A stretch of 64,000 bases of DNA from Rickettsia endosymbiont of Lasioglossum villosulum (GCF_964026455.1 NZ_OZ032152.1:1178001-1242000), one strand, 5' to 3'; counted from the first letter of the stretch, positions 10,837 through 19,824 are shown. The notes: generated by a model not told the origin, from the letters alone. Translations and numbers: made by a program.

Positions 10837-10999
10837 CGTCATTGCGAGCGAATGAAATGAGCGTGGCAATCCAGAAAAAATAATAAAAAATGCTATAAGT
10901 TAGCATTTTTTTTACTAGATTGCTTCGTCAATTACCTCGTAATTTCCTCGCAATGACGGAAAAACTAATCCACGCAACAATGCCGCCACGGCATGACAC
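10837..10999. repeat. Family C palindrome, long form with internal hairpin
   Basis: GTCATTGCGAGCG and CTCGCAATGACGG arms enclose an AT-rich centre with the inverted pair AAAATGCTA / TAGCATTTT. A flanking CGCCACGGCATGACACC tail (to 10999) also follows copies near 7950 and 29170. It lies between the M32 carboxypeptidase and sucA. Confidence 0.85.
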
Positions 11000-11007
11000 C
11001 TCATTTA

Positions 11008-12498
11008 TTACAAATACTTCTCTTCCAAGTACTTAATAAACACTTCAGGATTTATATTCTCCTCACCGCTAGCACTTTTTAGCAAATCAGGCGAATTTTT
11101 TAGTGAACCGAAACTTCTGAAATTTTTATTCAAATAATTATTTAAGTTACTAAAGTCACCTTTTAAAATATCATCTTTTACGTTTTTGTTTATCTCTTTT
11201 ACTTTCTTCATTACCATTGATGCAATAATTGCCCCGTTTGTGTAAGCTGGAAAGTAACCGAACCATCCGCTAGACCAATGAATATCTTGCAAACATCCTT
11301 CGCTAAAACTTCTAGGTTTTATTCCTAAATATTCCTGCATCTTACTATCCCAAAAATTTGGCAATTCATCAAGATTTAATTCACCGCTAATAAGCAATTC
11401 TTCTATTTCAAAACGCAATATTACATGCATTGGGTAAGTTACCTCATCAGCGTTAACTCTGATAAAATCCGGCTCAACTTTCGTAATTGCCCTATATAAA
11501 TTATCTGCCGAATATTCTTCCGACTTAAGGTTAAATTCATCACGAAGTAATTTTGCTAAAAACTCCGTAAACTCTCTTGACCTACCTACTTGCATCTCCA
11601 TAAATAAAGACTGACTTTCGTGAAAAGCCATGCCTTTAGCACGTCCGACCGGCTGCCCCCCCTTGTACATTTCTGGTAAGTTCTGCTCATATAAAGCATG
11701 TCCAGTTTCGTGAATAATCCCCATTAAGCCGCTTATGAAATTATCTTTATCATATCTGGTAGTTAAGCGTATATCATTTGGTGTTCCACCGCAAAAAGGA
11801 TGAGTAGATTCATCAAGCCGCCCTCTGCTCCCATCAAACTGCATAATTTCCATTATACGCTTGCCGATATTTTTTTGTATTTCAGGGCTTAATTCAGTAC
11901 TTTTTACCAGTTCTTTTTGACTTTTCTGCTTTTCTAAAACCTTACCAATAAGCTCAGAAAGATTTTCTTTAACATATGAAAAAACTTTTTTAATCTCGCT
12001 GCTTGTTCTACTTGGATCATACATATCAATTAATGCATCGTAAGGACTGCAATTAAATACACCTGCACGTACTTTAGCAACTTCTCTTGTATAATCTAAA
12101 ACTTTCTGCAAATGAGGCTTAAATAAATTATAATCATTAGTCTTTCTCACTTTTCGCCAAACAAGTTCAGATTTAGTAGTTGCAGCTACTAATCTCTTTT
12201 GTAGCTCCTCATCGATACAATTTGCATCTAATATCTTCCGCTCAATTTCTCTTATATTAGCATTCTGCCATTCATCAAGATTTTTTGCCTCTTCCTTTGC
12301 TCTGCTAACTAACTCTTTAAGCAACGGGGATTTAACCAGAGAATGAACTAGCGAAGTTAAAGATACCATCTCGTTTGTCCTACTTTCCCCTGATCCTATA
12401 GGCATATTTACCGCTATATCCCAATATAATATGCTTAAGATATTTTCAAAATTTGAGATGGTTGAAAGTTCATTTTCTAGTTTTTTGTAATTGTTCAT
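11008..12498 (-). CDS. Carboxypeptidase Taq (M32) metallopeptidase
   Basis: Zinc-dependent cytoplasmic carboxypeptidase of family M32. Seen motifs are HPFCGG, NDIRLTTRYD, the zinc site HETGH (residues 263-267 from this start) and the third-ligand helix HESQSLFMEMQ, in family order. The ATG at 12496-12498 (MNNYKKLENEL) is preceded by AAGGAATAT, a good ribosome binding site. A longer frame exists upstream, but its extra 13 codons read through palindromic repeat C and are unlikely to be native. At 496 residues it matches family length. Its role is probably peptide salvage. Confidence 0.93.
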   Translation of the reverse strand: MNNYKKLENELSTISNFENILSILYWDIAVNMPIGSGESRTNEMVSLTSLVHSLVKSPLLKELVSRAKEEAKNLDEWQNANIREIERKILDANCIDEELQKRLVAATTKSELVWRKVRKTNDYNLFKPHLQKVLDYTREVAKVRAGVFNCSPYDALIDMYDPSRTSSEIKKVFSYVKENLSELIGKVLEKQKSQKELVKSTELSPEIQKNIGKRIMEIMQFDGSRGRLDESTHPFCGGTPNDIRLTTRYDKDNFISGLMGIIHETGHALYEQNLPEMYKGGQPVGRAKGMAFHESQSLFMEMQVGRSREFTEFLAKLLRDEFNLKSEEYSADNLYRAITKVEPDFIRVNADEVTYPMHVILRFEIEELLISGELNLDELPNFWDSKMQEYLGIKPRSFSEGCLQDIHWSSGWFGYFPAYTNGAIIASMVMKKVKEINKNVKDDILKGDFSNLNNYLNKNFRSFGSLKNSPDLLKSASGEENINPEVFIKYLEEKYL

Positions 12499-12514
12499 AT
12501 ATTCCTTGTTTTTT

Positions 12515-12595
12515 GTCATTGCGAGCGAATGAAGCAATAAAAAAACTCCTGAGATTGCTTCGTCAAATTACTTTGTAATTCTCCTCGCAATGACG
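12515..12595. repeat. Family C palindrome (recN-carboxypeptidase gap)
   Basis: GTCATTGCGAGCG to CTCGCAATGACG; a short copy lacking the AT-rich centre. It ends 5 bp from the recN stop codon. Confidence 0.85.
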
Positions 12596-12599
12596 TTTG

Positions 12600-14243
12600 T
12601 CATGAACGCAGTAGTTCCTTAGCCGCCTTTAAGCTTGCCTCAGTAATTGTTTTGCCTGAAATCATGCGGGCAAGTTCCTGCTGTCTTTCGGCTAAATTTA
12701 AAGCTTTTACTGTTACCTTTGTTTCTTTTTCTAATTGCATTTTCTCAATTTTTATATGCAAATCTGCTTTTCCCGCTACTTGAGGCTGGTGCGTTATAAC
12801 TATCACTTGCGTAGCTGAGCTAAGCTTTTTGAGCCTTTCACCAACTTTATCTGCAACCTCACCGCCAATTCCCACATCTATTTCATCGAATATAATAGCA
12901 GGTTTAACCATTTTATTAAATAAGGAAGTTTTTAAAGCAAGCATAAATCTTGATAATTCACCGCCCGAAGCGATTTTATTAATTGCCTCTGGAGACATCC
13001 CCGGGTTGGTGGAAGCTTTAAAAACTATATCATCTATGCCATATGCTGCCGCTTCTTTTCTTTCTGCTATATTAACATGAAAAGTAGCTTTTTCCATTTT
13101 TAATTGCTTTAATTCATAGTGCAGCACCTCTTCTAAACGCTTTGCTGCCGCAAGACGTTTGCCCGATAAATCCTTACCAAGCTTATAATATTCTGTACTT
13201 AATTTTGCTTCTTGCACTTGCAATTCTGCTTGATTTGCTATTTTCCCTTTCAAGCTATTTAGCTGATTTAAAGATTCCTCTAAAAATGTCTTAAGTGTGT
13301 CAGCAGAAACATTATATTTCCGACTAATCGCTTTTATTGCAAATAATCTTTCTTCTATTTCTTCAAGGTTATAATCTAACTTGTTAAAATTTTCTAGAAG
13401 ATTCGATAAATTTTGTCTCGCCTCTTCCAAATTATTATAAGCTTCTTCAAGATTTGTCGAAATATTTACGAATTCTTCATTTTGACTTTGCTTTGCTAAT
13501 AGTTTCTCCGCTTTACTAATTGAGCTATTTATTTCAGGATTATTAACCTGCTCTAGAATATCTTTGATTAGCTGCAAATCCTTATCTTTATTTTGCAAAT
13601 CTTTTCGTATATTTGTTAGCTGCTCTTCTTCACCTATTTGAACATTAAGCTTAGTCAGCTCTTCGGTTACGAAGTTTAAATAATCAATTTCTTGTTCTAT
13701 AGAATTTTGTTTAAGTGCTATTTCGGCTATTTCATTACGGATATTCTGCCACGCTTGATAACACTTGGCAAGCTGCATACGAAGTTCTAAAAGATCTCCA
13801 AAATTATCTAAAATATCACGCTGCGTATTGATTTCTAAAAGGGAAATATTATTGTTTTGTCCGTGAAGTTCAAATAAATAAGTAGCTAATTGTTGCATAA
13901 TAGCTTTATTAACTACTTGATTATTGATAAAGAAATTTTTGCGTCCCTCTGCTTTTTGGACGCATTTTATAAACAGTGATTCTTCTAATTCAATAAAATT
14001 TTGAGTTAGGAAATTTTTTATTTCATCATTTAATGAAAAGACTATATTAACGGCTGCATAATCTTTTCCATGCTTTATTATACCGGCACTTGAAGTTTTA
14101 TAGCCTAAACAAAATAAAATAGCATCAAGTAAAATAGACTTACCGGCACCGGTTTCGCCGGTAATAACGCATAAACCATTAATAAATTCGATTTCTAACT
14201 CGTCTATCAGGATAAAGTTTCTAACTGAAAGACTATGAAACAT
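12600..14243 (-). CDS. recN: DNA repair protein RecN
   Basis: SMC-like ATPase that acts at double-strand breaks in recombinational repair. The 547 residues have Walker A GETGAGKS at 29-36, a central coiled coil rich in Glu, Leu and Asn (about 150-370), the ABC-type signature ASGGELSRFMLALK and Walker B IIFDEIDVGIGG. The ordered motifs and length fit RecN. It is followed on the same strand by the M32 gene across a repeat. No SOS box was recognised in the upstream palindromic repeat. Confidence 0.97.
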   Translation of the reverse strand: MFHSLSVRNFILIDELEIEFINGLCVITGETGAGKSILLDAILFCLGYKTSSAGIIKHGKDYAAVNIVFSLNDEIKNFLTQNFIELEESLFIKCVQKAEGRKNFFINNQVVNKAIMQQLATYLFELHGQNNNISLLEINTQRDILDNFGDLLELRMQLAKCYQAWQNIRNEIAEIALKQNSIEQEIDYLNFVTEELTKLNVQIGEEEQLTNIRKDLQNKDKDLQLIKDILEQVNNPEINSSISKAEKLLAKQSQNEEFVNISTNLEEAYNNLEEARQNLSNLLENFNKLDYNLEEIEERLFAIKAISRKYNVSADTLKTFLEESLNQLNSLKGKIANQAELQVQEAKLSTEYYKLGKDLSGKRLAAAKRLEEVLHYELKQLKMEKATFHVNIAERKEAAAYGIDDIVFKASTNPGMSPEAINKIASGGELSRFMLALKTSLFNKMVKPAIIFDEIDVGIGGEVADKVGERLKKLSSATQVIVITHQPQVAGKADLHIKIEKMQLEKETKVTVKALNLAERQQELARMISGKTITEASLKAAKELLRS

Positions 14244-14246
14244 AGT

Positions 14247-14372
14247 CTACTCGATGAATTTCAAAAATTGGCTTCGTCGTCCTACAAGTACTCCGGTACT
14301 CACGTATTAATATACGCTCCGTTCCTCGTCTTGTGGATTCCTTGCTCTTTTTGAAATTGATCTTCGTATACA
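14247..14372. repeat. Family B palindromic element, copy 1
   Basis: About 125 bp, near-palindromic: TACTCGATGAATTTCAAAAA at one end and TTTTTGAAATTGATCTTCGTA at the other, with an inner arm pair around GTACTCCGGTACTCACGTA. It lies between recN and bamD. Six more copies are in the window. Confidence 0.85.
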
Positions 14373-14378
14373 TACTAT

Positions 14379-15140
14379 TTATTTACCAATATTGTATCCT
14401 TTAATTAATTTATAAGCATAGCTATACCATTTACTATCTGGATAGTTATGACCAAGAACCGAAGCATATTTCATTGCCTCATCCGGTAATCCAAGCATCA
14501 TATAGCTTTCTGTCAAACGATATAAAGCTTCTACGCAATGAGAGGTAGTTTGATAATTTTCGACTACTTCTTCAAATCGATTAATTGCTGCCATTGGATT
14601 CTTTTTCTTTAAATAGAATCTACCAATTGTTAACTCTTTACCAGCTAAATGATCATTTACTAAATCAATTTTTAAAGAGGAATCAATAGCATATTTAGTA
14701 TTTGGGAATTTTGTAATTAGATCTTCAAAACTATCTTTAGCCAAGAAAGTTCTAGATTGATCATGATTCACATCAGAAATTAGCATATAATATGAAAGAG
14801 CTTTAAGGTAATATGCATAAGCAATATCAACATTTGCAGGATGTAGATTAATGAAAATATCGAGTACATCAACTGCCTCTTCATATTGAGCAGCAAGGAA
14901 TAATGAGTAAGCCTGCATCAACTCTGCTTGCGGCGTAAATTCATTACCCGGATGCTGATAAAATATTTTTCCAAATTCTTCAGCAGCATTTTTATACTTC
15001 TTTTTCTCAAGCAGAGTAACACCCTCATTATAAAGAGTAGAAATAGGAGTAACTAAATCATCGTTACTTTTTTTGCTTTTACATCCGTTTAGAATTAGCC
15101 CTAGGCATAAAAGGGCACTTAATATTTTTGCTAATTTCAT
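14379..15140 (-). CDS. bamD: Outer membrane assembly lipoprotein BamD (ComL)
   Basis: Periplasm-facing lipoprotein of the BAM complex that folds outer-membrane proteins with BamA (also in this window). Signal peptide and lipobox LILNGC place the lipidated Cys at residue 20. The rest forms tandem TPR-like helices: AAEEFGKIFYQHPG, AVDVLDIFINLHP, DSFEDLITKFPNT, AINRFEEVVENYQ. 253 residues is normal for BamD. It is unlinked to bamA here (about 16 kb away), and a family B element separates it from recN upstream. Confidence 0.95.
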   Translation of the reverse strand: MKLAKILSALLCLGLILNGCKSKKSNDDLVTPISTLYNEGVTLLEKKKYKNAAEEFGKIFYQHPGNEFTPQAELMQAYSLFLAAQYEEAVDVLDIFINLHPANVDIAYAYYLKALSYYMLISDVNHDQSRTFLAKDSFEDLITKFPNTKYAIDSSLKIDLVNDHLAGKELTIGRFYLKKKNPMAAINRFEEVVENYQTTSHCVEALYRLTESYMMLGLPDEAMKYASVLGHNYPDSKWYSYAYKLIKGYNIGK

Positions 15141-15313
15141 AAGAACTTAAATTCAGTTAATACCTAAATATACATATAGGTTTAAAGGATTTCAAGAATT
15201 CAATTTCTAAAATTTTGTAAACTTATATATTTTTGCTAGGTTTTGTGTGTTTTTGATAAGGGTTTTTATTATTTTAATAGAAACTAGAATTTATAATGTT
15301 TGAGCTTTTAAAT

Positions 15314-15361
15314 CTTAAAAAAAGAAAAAGTACCCATAAGAGCAAATCTTATGAGTACTTT
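15314..15361 (-). terminator. Rho-independent terminator of the VirB2-like gene
   Basis: On the minus strand a 15-bp stem (AAAGTACTCATAAGA / TCTTATGGGTACTTT, one G-T wobble) with a five-base loop is followed by CTTTTTCTTTTTTT. It lies about 25 bp after the virB2-like stop. Confidence 0.85.
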
Positions 15362-15386
15362 ATCTTTAGAACTTAAATGTTAACAA

Positions 15387-15755
15387 TTACGAAGTAACGC
15401 TGGTGGTACCACAATTAGCATTACCAGTACTACCTGATACCATAGATACTATGTCTGGAGCTTTAAATAATATTATAATTGCCGCAACTATAACTAAAGC
15501 TACTTCCCATTGTAGTTTTCCTCTAAGTGTTTGAATACCTAACACGATTATACCAACAACAGCTATACCTCTTGCTGTATTACCTCTAAATATTAAAATT
15601 ACATTACATAATGCCGCACCTACTGGATCACCAACGCTACCTGTAGCTAAACTATCCATGGACATTGTTATAATAGCTAAACCAAGTACCATAAATAATA
15701 GACGTAGCGACATGTTGTAATCAATTAATTCTTCATTTAATTTACGCAAATTCAT
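15387..15755 (-). CDS. virB2: TrbC/VirB2 family pilin-like protein of the rvh type IV secretion system
   Basis: 122-residue membrane protein of the TrbC/VirB2 pilin family. After a hydrophobic N-terminal segment (LLFMVLGLAIITMSMDSLA) come the small-residue loop GSVGDPVGAALCNVILIF, then two hydrophobic spans (GIAVVGIIVLGIQTL and WEVALVIVAAIIILF), as in VirB2 pilins. Rickettsia species are known to carry several virB2 paralogs in their rvh P-like T4SS. The gene stands alone with its own strong terminator and a divergent tail rich in Gly, Ser and Thr. No other vir gene is here, so assembly partners are inferred. Confidence 0.8.
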   Translation of the reverse strand: MNLRKLNEELIDYNMSLRLLFMVLGLAIITMSMDSLATGSVGDPVGAALCNVILIFRGNTARGIAVVGIIVLGIQTLRGKLQWEVALVIVAAIIILFKAPDIVSMVSGSTGNANCGTTSVTS

Positions 15756-15920
15756 ATTTTTTACCTCAATTATGATTAGTTATTTAAAGATTAATGTATA
15801 TTCTATTTACATATAAATCAACCTATAAATATATGTAATTTAGATTAATATACCAAAATATTGCAAAAATACTTGTTTTAAGTAACATTATAATCACATA
15901 TTATGGTCTATAGTCTATGA

Positions 15921-16754
15921 CTAACTACCAAATATATATACAAAAGTAAATAAAAATAACCATACTACATCAACAAAATGCCAATACCATGCTGCAAATT
16001 CAAATCCTAAATGCCCATTATTTTTAATAGCAAAGTCACCTCTTCTCGCCCTGAAATAGCATACTATTAAAAATATAGTACCTATAATTACATGTGCACC
16101 ATGAAAGCCAGTTGCTAAATAAAAATTAGACGGATATATACCATTAGTAAATTTAAAAGCAGCATGGTAATATTCATATGCTTGCATACAAGTGAAGAAT
16201 ATTCCAAGAATTATAGTAAGACCAAGAGCCGTTACACAATCTTTTTGATTACGTTCTTCTAAGGCATAATGAGCCCAAGTAACAGTAGTACCAGATAAAA
16301 GTAATATTAAAGTATTAATAAAAGGAATATCAAATGGATCAAAAACTTTAATGTTAGGTGGCGGCCATACGCCTTGTTTTATTACCCATACACCATCTAA
16401 AAGACCAACAGGTGATAAACTTGATTTAAAGAAAGATGCAAAAAATACTCCAAAAAACATTATTTCAGTTAAAATAAATAAAGCCATCCCAATTCTTAGA
16501 CCATGTCTAACAGGCTCGGTATGACTATGATCTATTATTCCCTCTTTTATTACATCTCTCCACCAAGAATATAAGCAATAAGCTACTGAAATAACTCCAA
16601 AAGCTAGTATGTAATGGTTAAATTTATAGCTATGCATAAATGAAACGCCACCCGCAACTAAAATAAGTAAAGCAAATGAAGTTAAAATAGGCCAAGGGCT
16701 TGGATCAACTATATGAAATAAATGAGATTTAGTATTAGGATGAGAGTTATTCAT
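15921..16754 (-). CDS. ctaE: Cytochrome c oxidase subunit III
   Basis: Integral inner-membrane subunit III of the aa3-type oxidase. 277 residues with seven predicted hydrophobic spans. Family segments seen include YSWWRDVIKEG, the Glu-bearing FILTEIMFFGVFFASFF, GTTVTWAHYALEE, GFHGAHVIIGTIFL and the C-terminal WYWHFVDVVWLFLF. The conserved lipid-contact and oxidase-contact residues appear intact. It is transcribed alone towards the virB2-like gene; subunits I and II are not in the window. Confidence 0.97.
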   Translation of the reverse strand: MNNSHPNTKSHLFHIVDPSPWPILTSFALLILVAGGVSFMHSYKFNHYILAFGVISVAYCLYSWWRDVIKEGIIDHSHTEPVRHGLRIGMALFILTEIMFFGVFFASFFKSSLSPVGLLDGVWVIKQGVWPPPNIKVFDPFDIPFINTLILLLSGTTVTWAHYALEERNQKDCVTALGLTIILGIFFTCMQAYEYYHAAFKFTNGIYPSNFYLATGFHGAHVIIGTIFLIVCYFRARRGDFAIKNNGHLGFEFAAWYWHFVDVVWLFLFTFVYIFGS

Positions 16755-16905
16755 TTTTATTTTTTTATTTCTGATTACACATGTAAATATAAATTATTAT
16801 TTATTTAAAAGCAAATTTTACTACAAAATATCACCCAAAAAATATAAAAAATAGTACTTATTAACTGAAAATTACATTTTTTATCAATATAACAACTAAA
16901 ACCTC

Positions 16906-16933
16906 TTGACTATTTATATTATTCAACTAATAT
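16906..16933 (+). promoter_or_regulatory. Sigma-70 promoter for the structured RNA
   Basis: TTGACT (16906-16911), 16-bp spacer, TAATAT (16928-16933). Transcription would start near 16940, immediately before the structured region. Confidence 0.65.
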
Positions 16934-16939
16934 ATGAAA

Positions 16940-17100
16940 CGCTAATGATGTTTAAGCTCCATTGTTGCAAGACCAATCTGTCAAAAACTTATAAGTCAAG
17001 TTTATGCCAGGGGTCTGTTATTATAAGTGAGTAAAATCATGAAGTATAATGGAGGTTGTTATATTGTAACAACGGAGCTTAACCCCTGGCACCCTATTTT
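16940..17100 (+). ncRNA. Structured non-coding RNA, 6S-RNA-like architecture
   Basis: About 160 nt between ctaE and a small TPR ORF, directly behind a consensus promoter and ending in CCCTATTTTTT. A long outer stem pairs 16950-16970 with 17064-17083 (GCTCC and GGAGC at its core, G-U wobbles, one bulge). Inside are a large open bubble and an apical stem pairing 16987-16994 with 17021-17028. This closing-stem/bubble/apical-stem plan resembles 6S RNA (ssrS). A second pairing, 17006-17014 with 17082-17090 (GCCAGGGGT / ACCCCTGGC), is perfect and crosses the first, and 17055-17061 can pair with 17067-17073. No tmRNA T-loop or SRP RNA core was found. A leader or switch for the next gene is the alternative. 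Confidence 0.5.
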
Positions 17101-17117
17101 TTCTTAATTCCTAATAC

Positions 17118-17411
17118 ATGAAAAGTAAAAAACACGATTTAAGCAATTTAGAGTCATATACTGATGAAGATGCTAACGTAATTTTAGGCTTAACTCTACA
17201 AGAAATTGAAATAATTAAATTTTTTGGTAGCGATAACTATTGCTGCGATATGAAAGAAGCTCTCTCTAAGATTGGGTATTGCTATAAAAAACTTGGGAAT
17301 ATTGAAGAAAGTAAGAAATATTTTGAACAAGCAGAGTTGTATAAACAGCCTACCCAAGACATAGAAAATATATATTCAGAACTTCTTGGATATGATAGCA
17401 TTGAGGATTAA
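17118..17411 (+). CDS. Small TPR-containing protein, unknown function
   Basis: 97-residue acidic protein with one recognisable tetratricopeptide-like repeat: EALSKIGYCYKKLGNIEESKKYFEQAELYK (about 48-77). The N-terminus is charged (MKSKKHDLSNLES), no signal peptide or membrane span. It starts 18 bp after the structured RNA and has no strong ribosome binding site. It ends overlapping the coq7 stop by 4 bp, tail to tail. Likely a lineage-specific protein-interaction module; possibly a fragment of a larger TPR protein. Confidence 0.55.
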   Translation: MKSKKHDLSNLESYTDEDANVILGLTLQEIEIIKFFGSDNYCCDMKEALSKIGYCYKKLGNIEESKKYFEQAELYKQPTQDIENIYSELLGYDSIED

Positions 17412-17947
17412 ATCTTTTTGCTTAGTTTAATAGCAATTCTACAAATCGCTTTTACTACACTACTTGTTGCTTTCGCAAATATTGCTTGCTCGCTATCATT
17501 TATTATAGCCGTGTCTTTATGTTCAATCTCATCTAACCGAAATTTTACAATATTATCTAATAATTCTGGTTCAATGTTTTTATTTTCCAAATAATTTATT
17601 TGCTGTGCATAATGCTTCTCTATTACTTCTTCTACACTCTCCGTAACTAACATTGCTGTTTTTGTACCAATTTTAGAAGATACAGCCCCAAGTAAAAATC
17701 CATAATGATGCCAAAAAGATAATAAGGCAGTAGGTCTTACTTTCTTCTCTAATAATTTTTTCTCAAAATAATTTAGATGCACTTCTTCTTGCTCTAGCAT
17801 CTCTTTAATTAATACATAGTCATTTTGAGATTTAGTATACTTTAACTGTCCTTGATAAATCCTTTTTGCTCCATACTCACCAGCATGGTTAACTCTAATT
17901 ATCTCTTGAATTTGTTTATCAGGATCAGAAAAATCAGGTCTTGGCAT
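17408..17947 (-). CDS. coq7: Demethoxyubiquinone hydroxylase (COQ7 family)
   Basis: Di-iron monooxygenase of ubiquinone synthesis that hydroxylates demethoxyubiquinone. The carboxylate/His di-iron ligands are visible in order: NHAGEYGA, EQEEVHLNYFE, TESVEEVIEKHY and DEIEHKD. About 179 residues with ferritin-like helices. I chose MPRPDFSD at 17947 because AAAGGAATAT lies upstream; a longer frame to 17971 would overlap the holA stop and has no ribosome binding site. It is the last gene of the lptE-holA-coq7 run and supplies quinone to the respiratory chain. Confidence 0.93.
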   Translation of the reverse strand: MPRPDFSDPDKQIQEIIRVNHAGEYGAKRIYQGQLKYTKSQNDYVLIKEMLEQEEVHLNYFEKKLLEKKVRPTALLSFWHHYGFLLGAVSSKIGTKTAMLVTESVEEVIEKHYAQQINYLENKNIEPELLDNIVKFRLDEIEHKDTAIINDSEQAIFAKATSSVVKAICRIAIKLSKKI

Positions 17948-17967
17948 AATGATATATTCCTTTAATG

Positions 17968-18960
17968 TCATTCGTAGCTAAAAGCAGGGATGACATCAAC
18001 GATTTTTTGTAAAAGATCAAACCCAGCAGGATTTAATTTATAATCCACTTCCGCTTGTTGCAATATTCTTAAAGTCTTCAAGCACTCAGCTAGACTAAGG
18101 CTATTTGCTATTTTGGTAAAATCATTAATATACTGATAAAAAATAGGCGGTGATAGCGATTTTATTGCAGAATCAACACGCTCCCCATTTTTTACTTTCG
18201 ACAACACTATATATAAATTTAGATAATGCCTTATTAAGGCTCTAATCATCAGCACTTCATTTATATTTTGCTTTTTTAATATATCTAGTTCTTTTAAAAA
18301 ACTGACGTAATTTTTTTGTGAAAAGTACATTGCTAAATCGCTACCATTAGCTATGATCTCACTACTTAGCACCTCTTTAATGTCATTTAAGGTAACTTCT
18401 TGTTTATCATGCACAAAATATATCAACTTATTTATCTCGTTGGAAACTAACTCATGATCCCCTTTTAAATGATTTTTTAAATAAATGAGTGCTTCCCTAT
18501 CTATAATTTTATTACATTTAGCTAATTTTTCTAAAACTATCTTCTCAATTTTTGCTTCATCATCATGATAACAAGCAAGCGAAGCTAGTGATTCTTCAGT
18601 TTCAAAAAATTTTCTAAAGCTGCTGCTTGAGGTAATATCTTCACCAATAAATACAGGAAAATTAATATAATTATCATTTAGAATTACTTTTAAATTCTTA
18701 TCAATTGAATTTCCCACACCTTTAATTCTAATTAATTCTTTCTGATTGAAGAAATTAGGCGAATTAAGTAATATCTCTAAAGAAGAAATATTAAGGTCAC
18801 TATATTCTATAGAAGTTTGCAGCATGTTAAACTTTTTCACTAAGTGACGGTAAATTTTATCTATATAACCTTTATCAGGACCATATAATAATAGAGCCTT
18901 AACCTTACCACTGGCTATTAATTCAAATAAACGATTAATTTGCAAAAAATAGAATTTCAT
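17968..18960 (-). CDS. holA: DNA polymerase III delta subunit
   Basis: Clamp-loader subunit that opens the beta clamp. The 330 residues show the family's N-terminal ALLLYGPDKGYIDKIYRHLV (degenerate AAA+ fold without functional Walker A), the central LLNSPNFFNQKELIRIKGV strand-turn, and the C-terminal helical collar segment ADYKLNP-like VDYKLNPAGFDLLQKIV. It overlaps lptE upstream by 4 bp, so it is translationally coupled to it, an arrangement common in alphaproteobacteria. The holB-like partner is at 58984-59784. Confidence 0.92.
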   Translation of the reverse strand: MKFYFLQINRLFELIASGKVKALLLYGPDKGYIDKIYRHLVKKFNMLQTSIEYSDLNISSLEILLNSPNFFNQKELIRIKGVGNSIDKNLKVILNDNYINFPVFIGEDITSSSSFRKFFETEESLASLACYHDDEAKIEKIVLEKLAKCNKIIDREALIYLKNHLKGDHELVSNEINKLIYFVHDKQEVTLNDIKEVLSSEIIANGSDLAMYFSQKNYVSFLKELDILKKQNINEVLMIRALIRHYLNLYIVLSKVKNGERVDSAIKSLSPPIFYQYINDFTKIANSLSLAECLKTLRILQQAEVDYKLNPAGFDLLQKIVDVIPAFSYE

Positions 18961-19448
18961 AAATTATTATTTCGAGTAAAGTATAAAATTAGTCTGCTGC
19001 GAATTTCTTCAGCTGCCGCATAGGCAAGGTCTATTCCTGTTTCATCTCTCTCAACACTTGAAGCATAAGGGGTAAAAATAGAATTATATGATGTTGATTG
19101 ATAAAATTTTTCTTTGATTAATATTTTTTGGCTTTCTATATCAACTAATTGATATTTGACTAACTGATTAATATACTCCCTTAAAACATTCGAGTTTTTT
19201 TCTATGGTAGCAGGCGTAGTAGCTCCTGCTAATTCTGCCTTAAGAATATATTTTGCTTTTGTTTTTTGTGGCAAGATACTTGTTAATCGGTGATAAAATT
19301 CAGACCCTTCTATTGTTTTAATAGGCTCTACCTCAATAGATTCTAAATTTTTAACTACCTCACTATTACTATATTCTGTATTATAAACAGGTTTTAAATT
19401 ACAACCATTTACAAATACGAGTAGGAAAACAATAAATAAATAACGCAT
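18957..19448 (-). CDS. lptE: LPS-assembly lipoprotein LptE-like
   Basis: Outer-membrane lipoprotein that plugs LptD in lipopolysaccharide export. Signal peptide and lipobox FVNGC give a lipidated Cys at residue 16, followed by NLKPVYNTEYS, typical of LptE (LRPLY-like). The body has the beta-rich pattern ending in the helix AYAAAEEIRSRLILYF. 163 residues. It overlaps holA by 4 bp; the leuS gene that often precedes it elsewhere is not adjacent. Sequence identity in this family is low, so the call rests on lipobox, size and the lptE-holA pair. Confidence 0.85.
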   Translation of the reverse strand: MRYLFIVFLLVFVNGCNLKPVYNTEYSNSEVVKNLESIEVEPIKTIEGSEFYHRLTSILPQKTKAKYILKAELAGATTPATIEKNSNVLREYINQLVKYQLVDIESQKILIKEKFYQSTSYNSIFTPYASSVERDETGIDLAYAAAEEIRSRLILYFTRNNNL

Positions 19449-19496
19449 AATTTTTTAGACTTTTTTTGATTATAAGATGCTGGTTGGATTATAAGT

Positions 19497-19596
19497 GTCA
19501 TTACGAGCGAATGAAATGAGCGTGGCAATCTCATGAGGTAGTATAATATTCCTGAGATTGCCTCTGCCCTCGGCATTGCCTCTCCTCACAATGACG
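19497..19596. repeat. Family C palindrome (upstream of lptE)
   Basis: GTCATTACGAGCG to CTCACAATGACG with degenerate arms; the inner segment differs from other copies (CTCTGCCCTCGGCATT). It lies 50 bp upstream of the lptE start. The rest of the 376-bp gap holds a promoter for the next gene. Confidence 0.8.
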
Positions 19597-19744
19597 ATTC
19601 CCAATTCACGGGCAACTCTGCTCCAGGATAACAAATAATCCCCTAACATCTTTTTATATTAATATCAGTTTATTTTGCTTTTGTGAAAGGAAATTATGAT
19701 AATTACTTTTTATTAATATTTAATATAAGATTTATTAATTTATG

Positions 19745-19773
19745 TTGACATACTTAAACAAGATTTGTATATT
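19745..19773 (+). promoter_or_regulatory. Consensus sigma-70 promoter
   Basis: TTGACA (19745-19750), 17-bp spacer, TATATT (19768-19773). It lies 51 bp before the start of the following unknown gene and is one of the best promoters in the window. Confidence 0.75.
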
Positions 19774-19824
19774 GCCGACTCGAAATAAATTTAGAGAAAC
19801 ATATGCACTTAAGATCATAATAAT

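Noticed and set aside
16940..17100. tmRNA or 4.5S SRP RNA as identity of the structured RNA
   Set aside because: No TTCRA-type T-loop, no tag reading frame, and no SRP core motif of the GGAAG/GCAG type.
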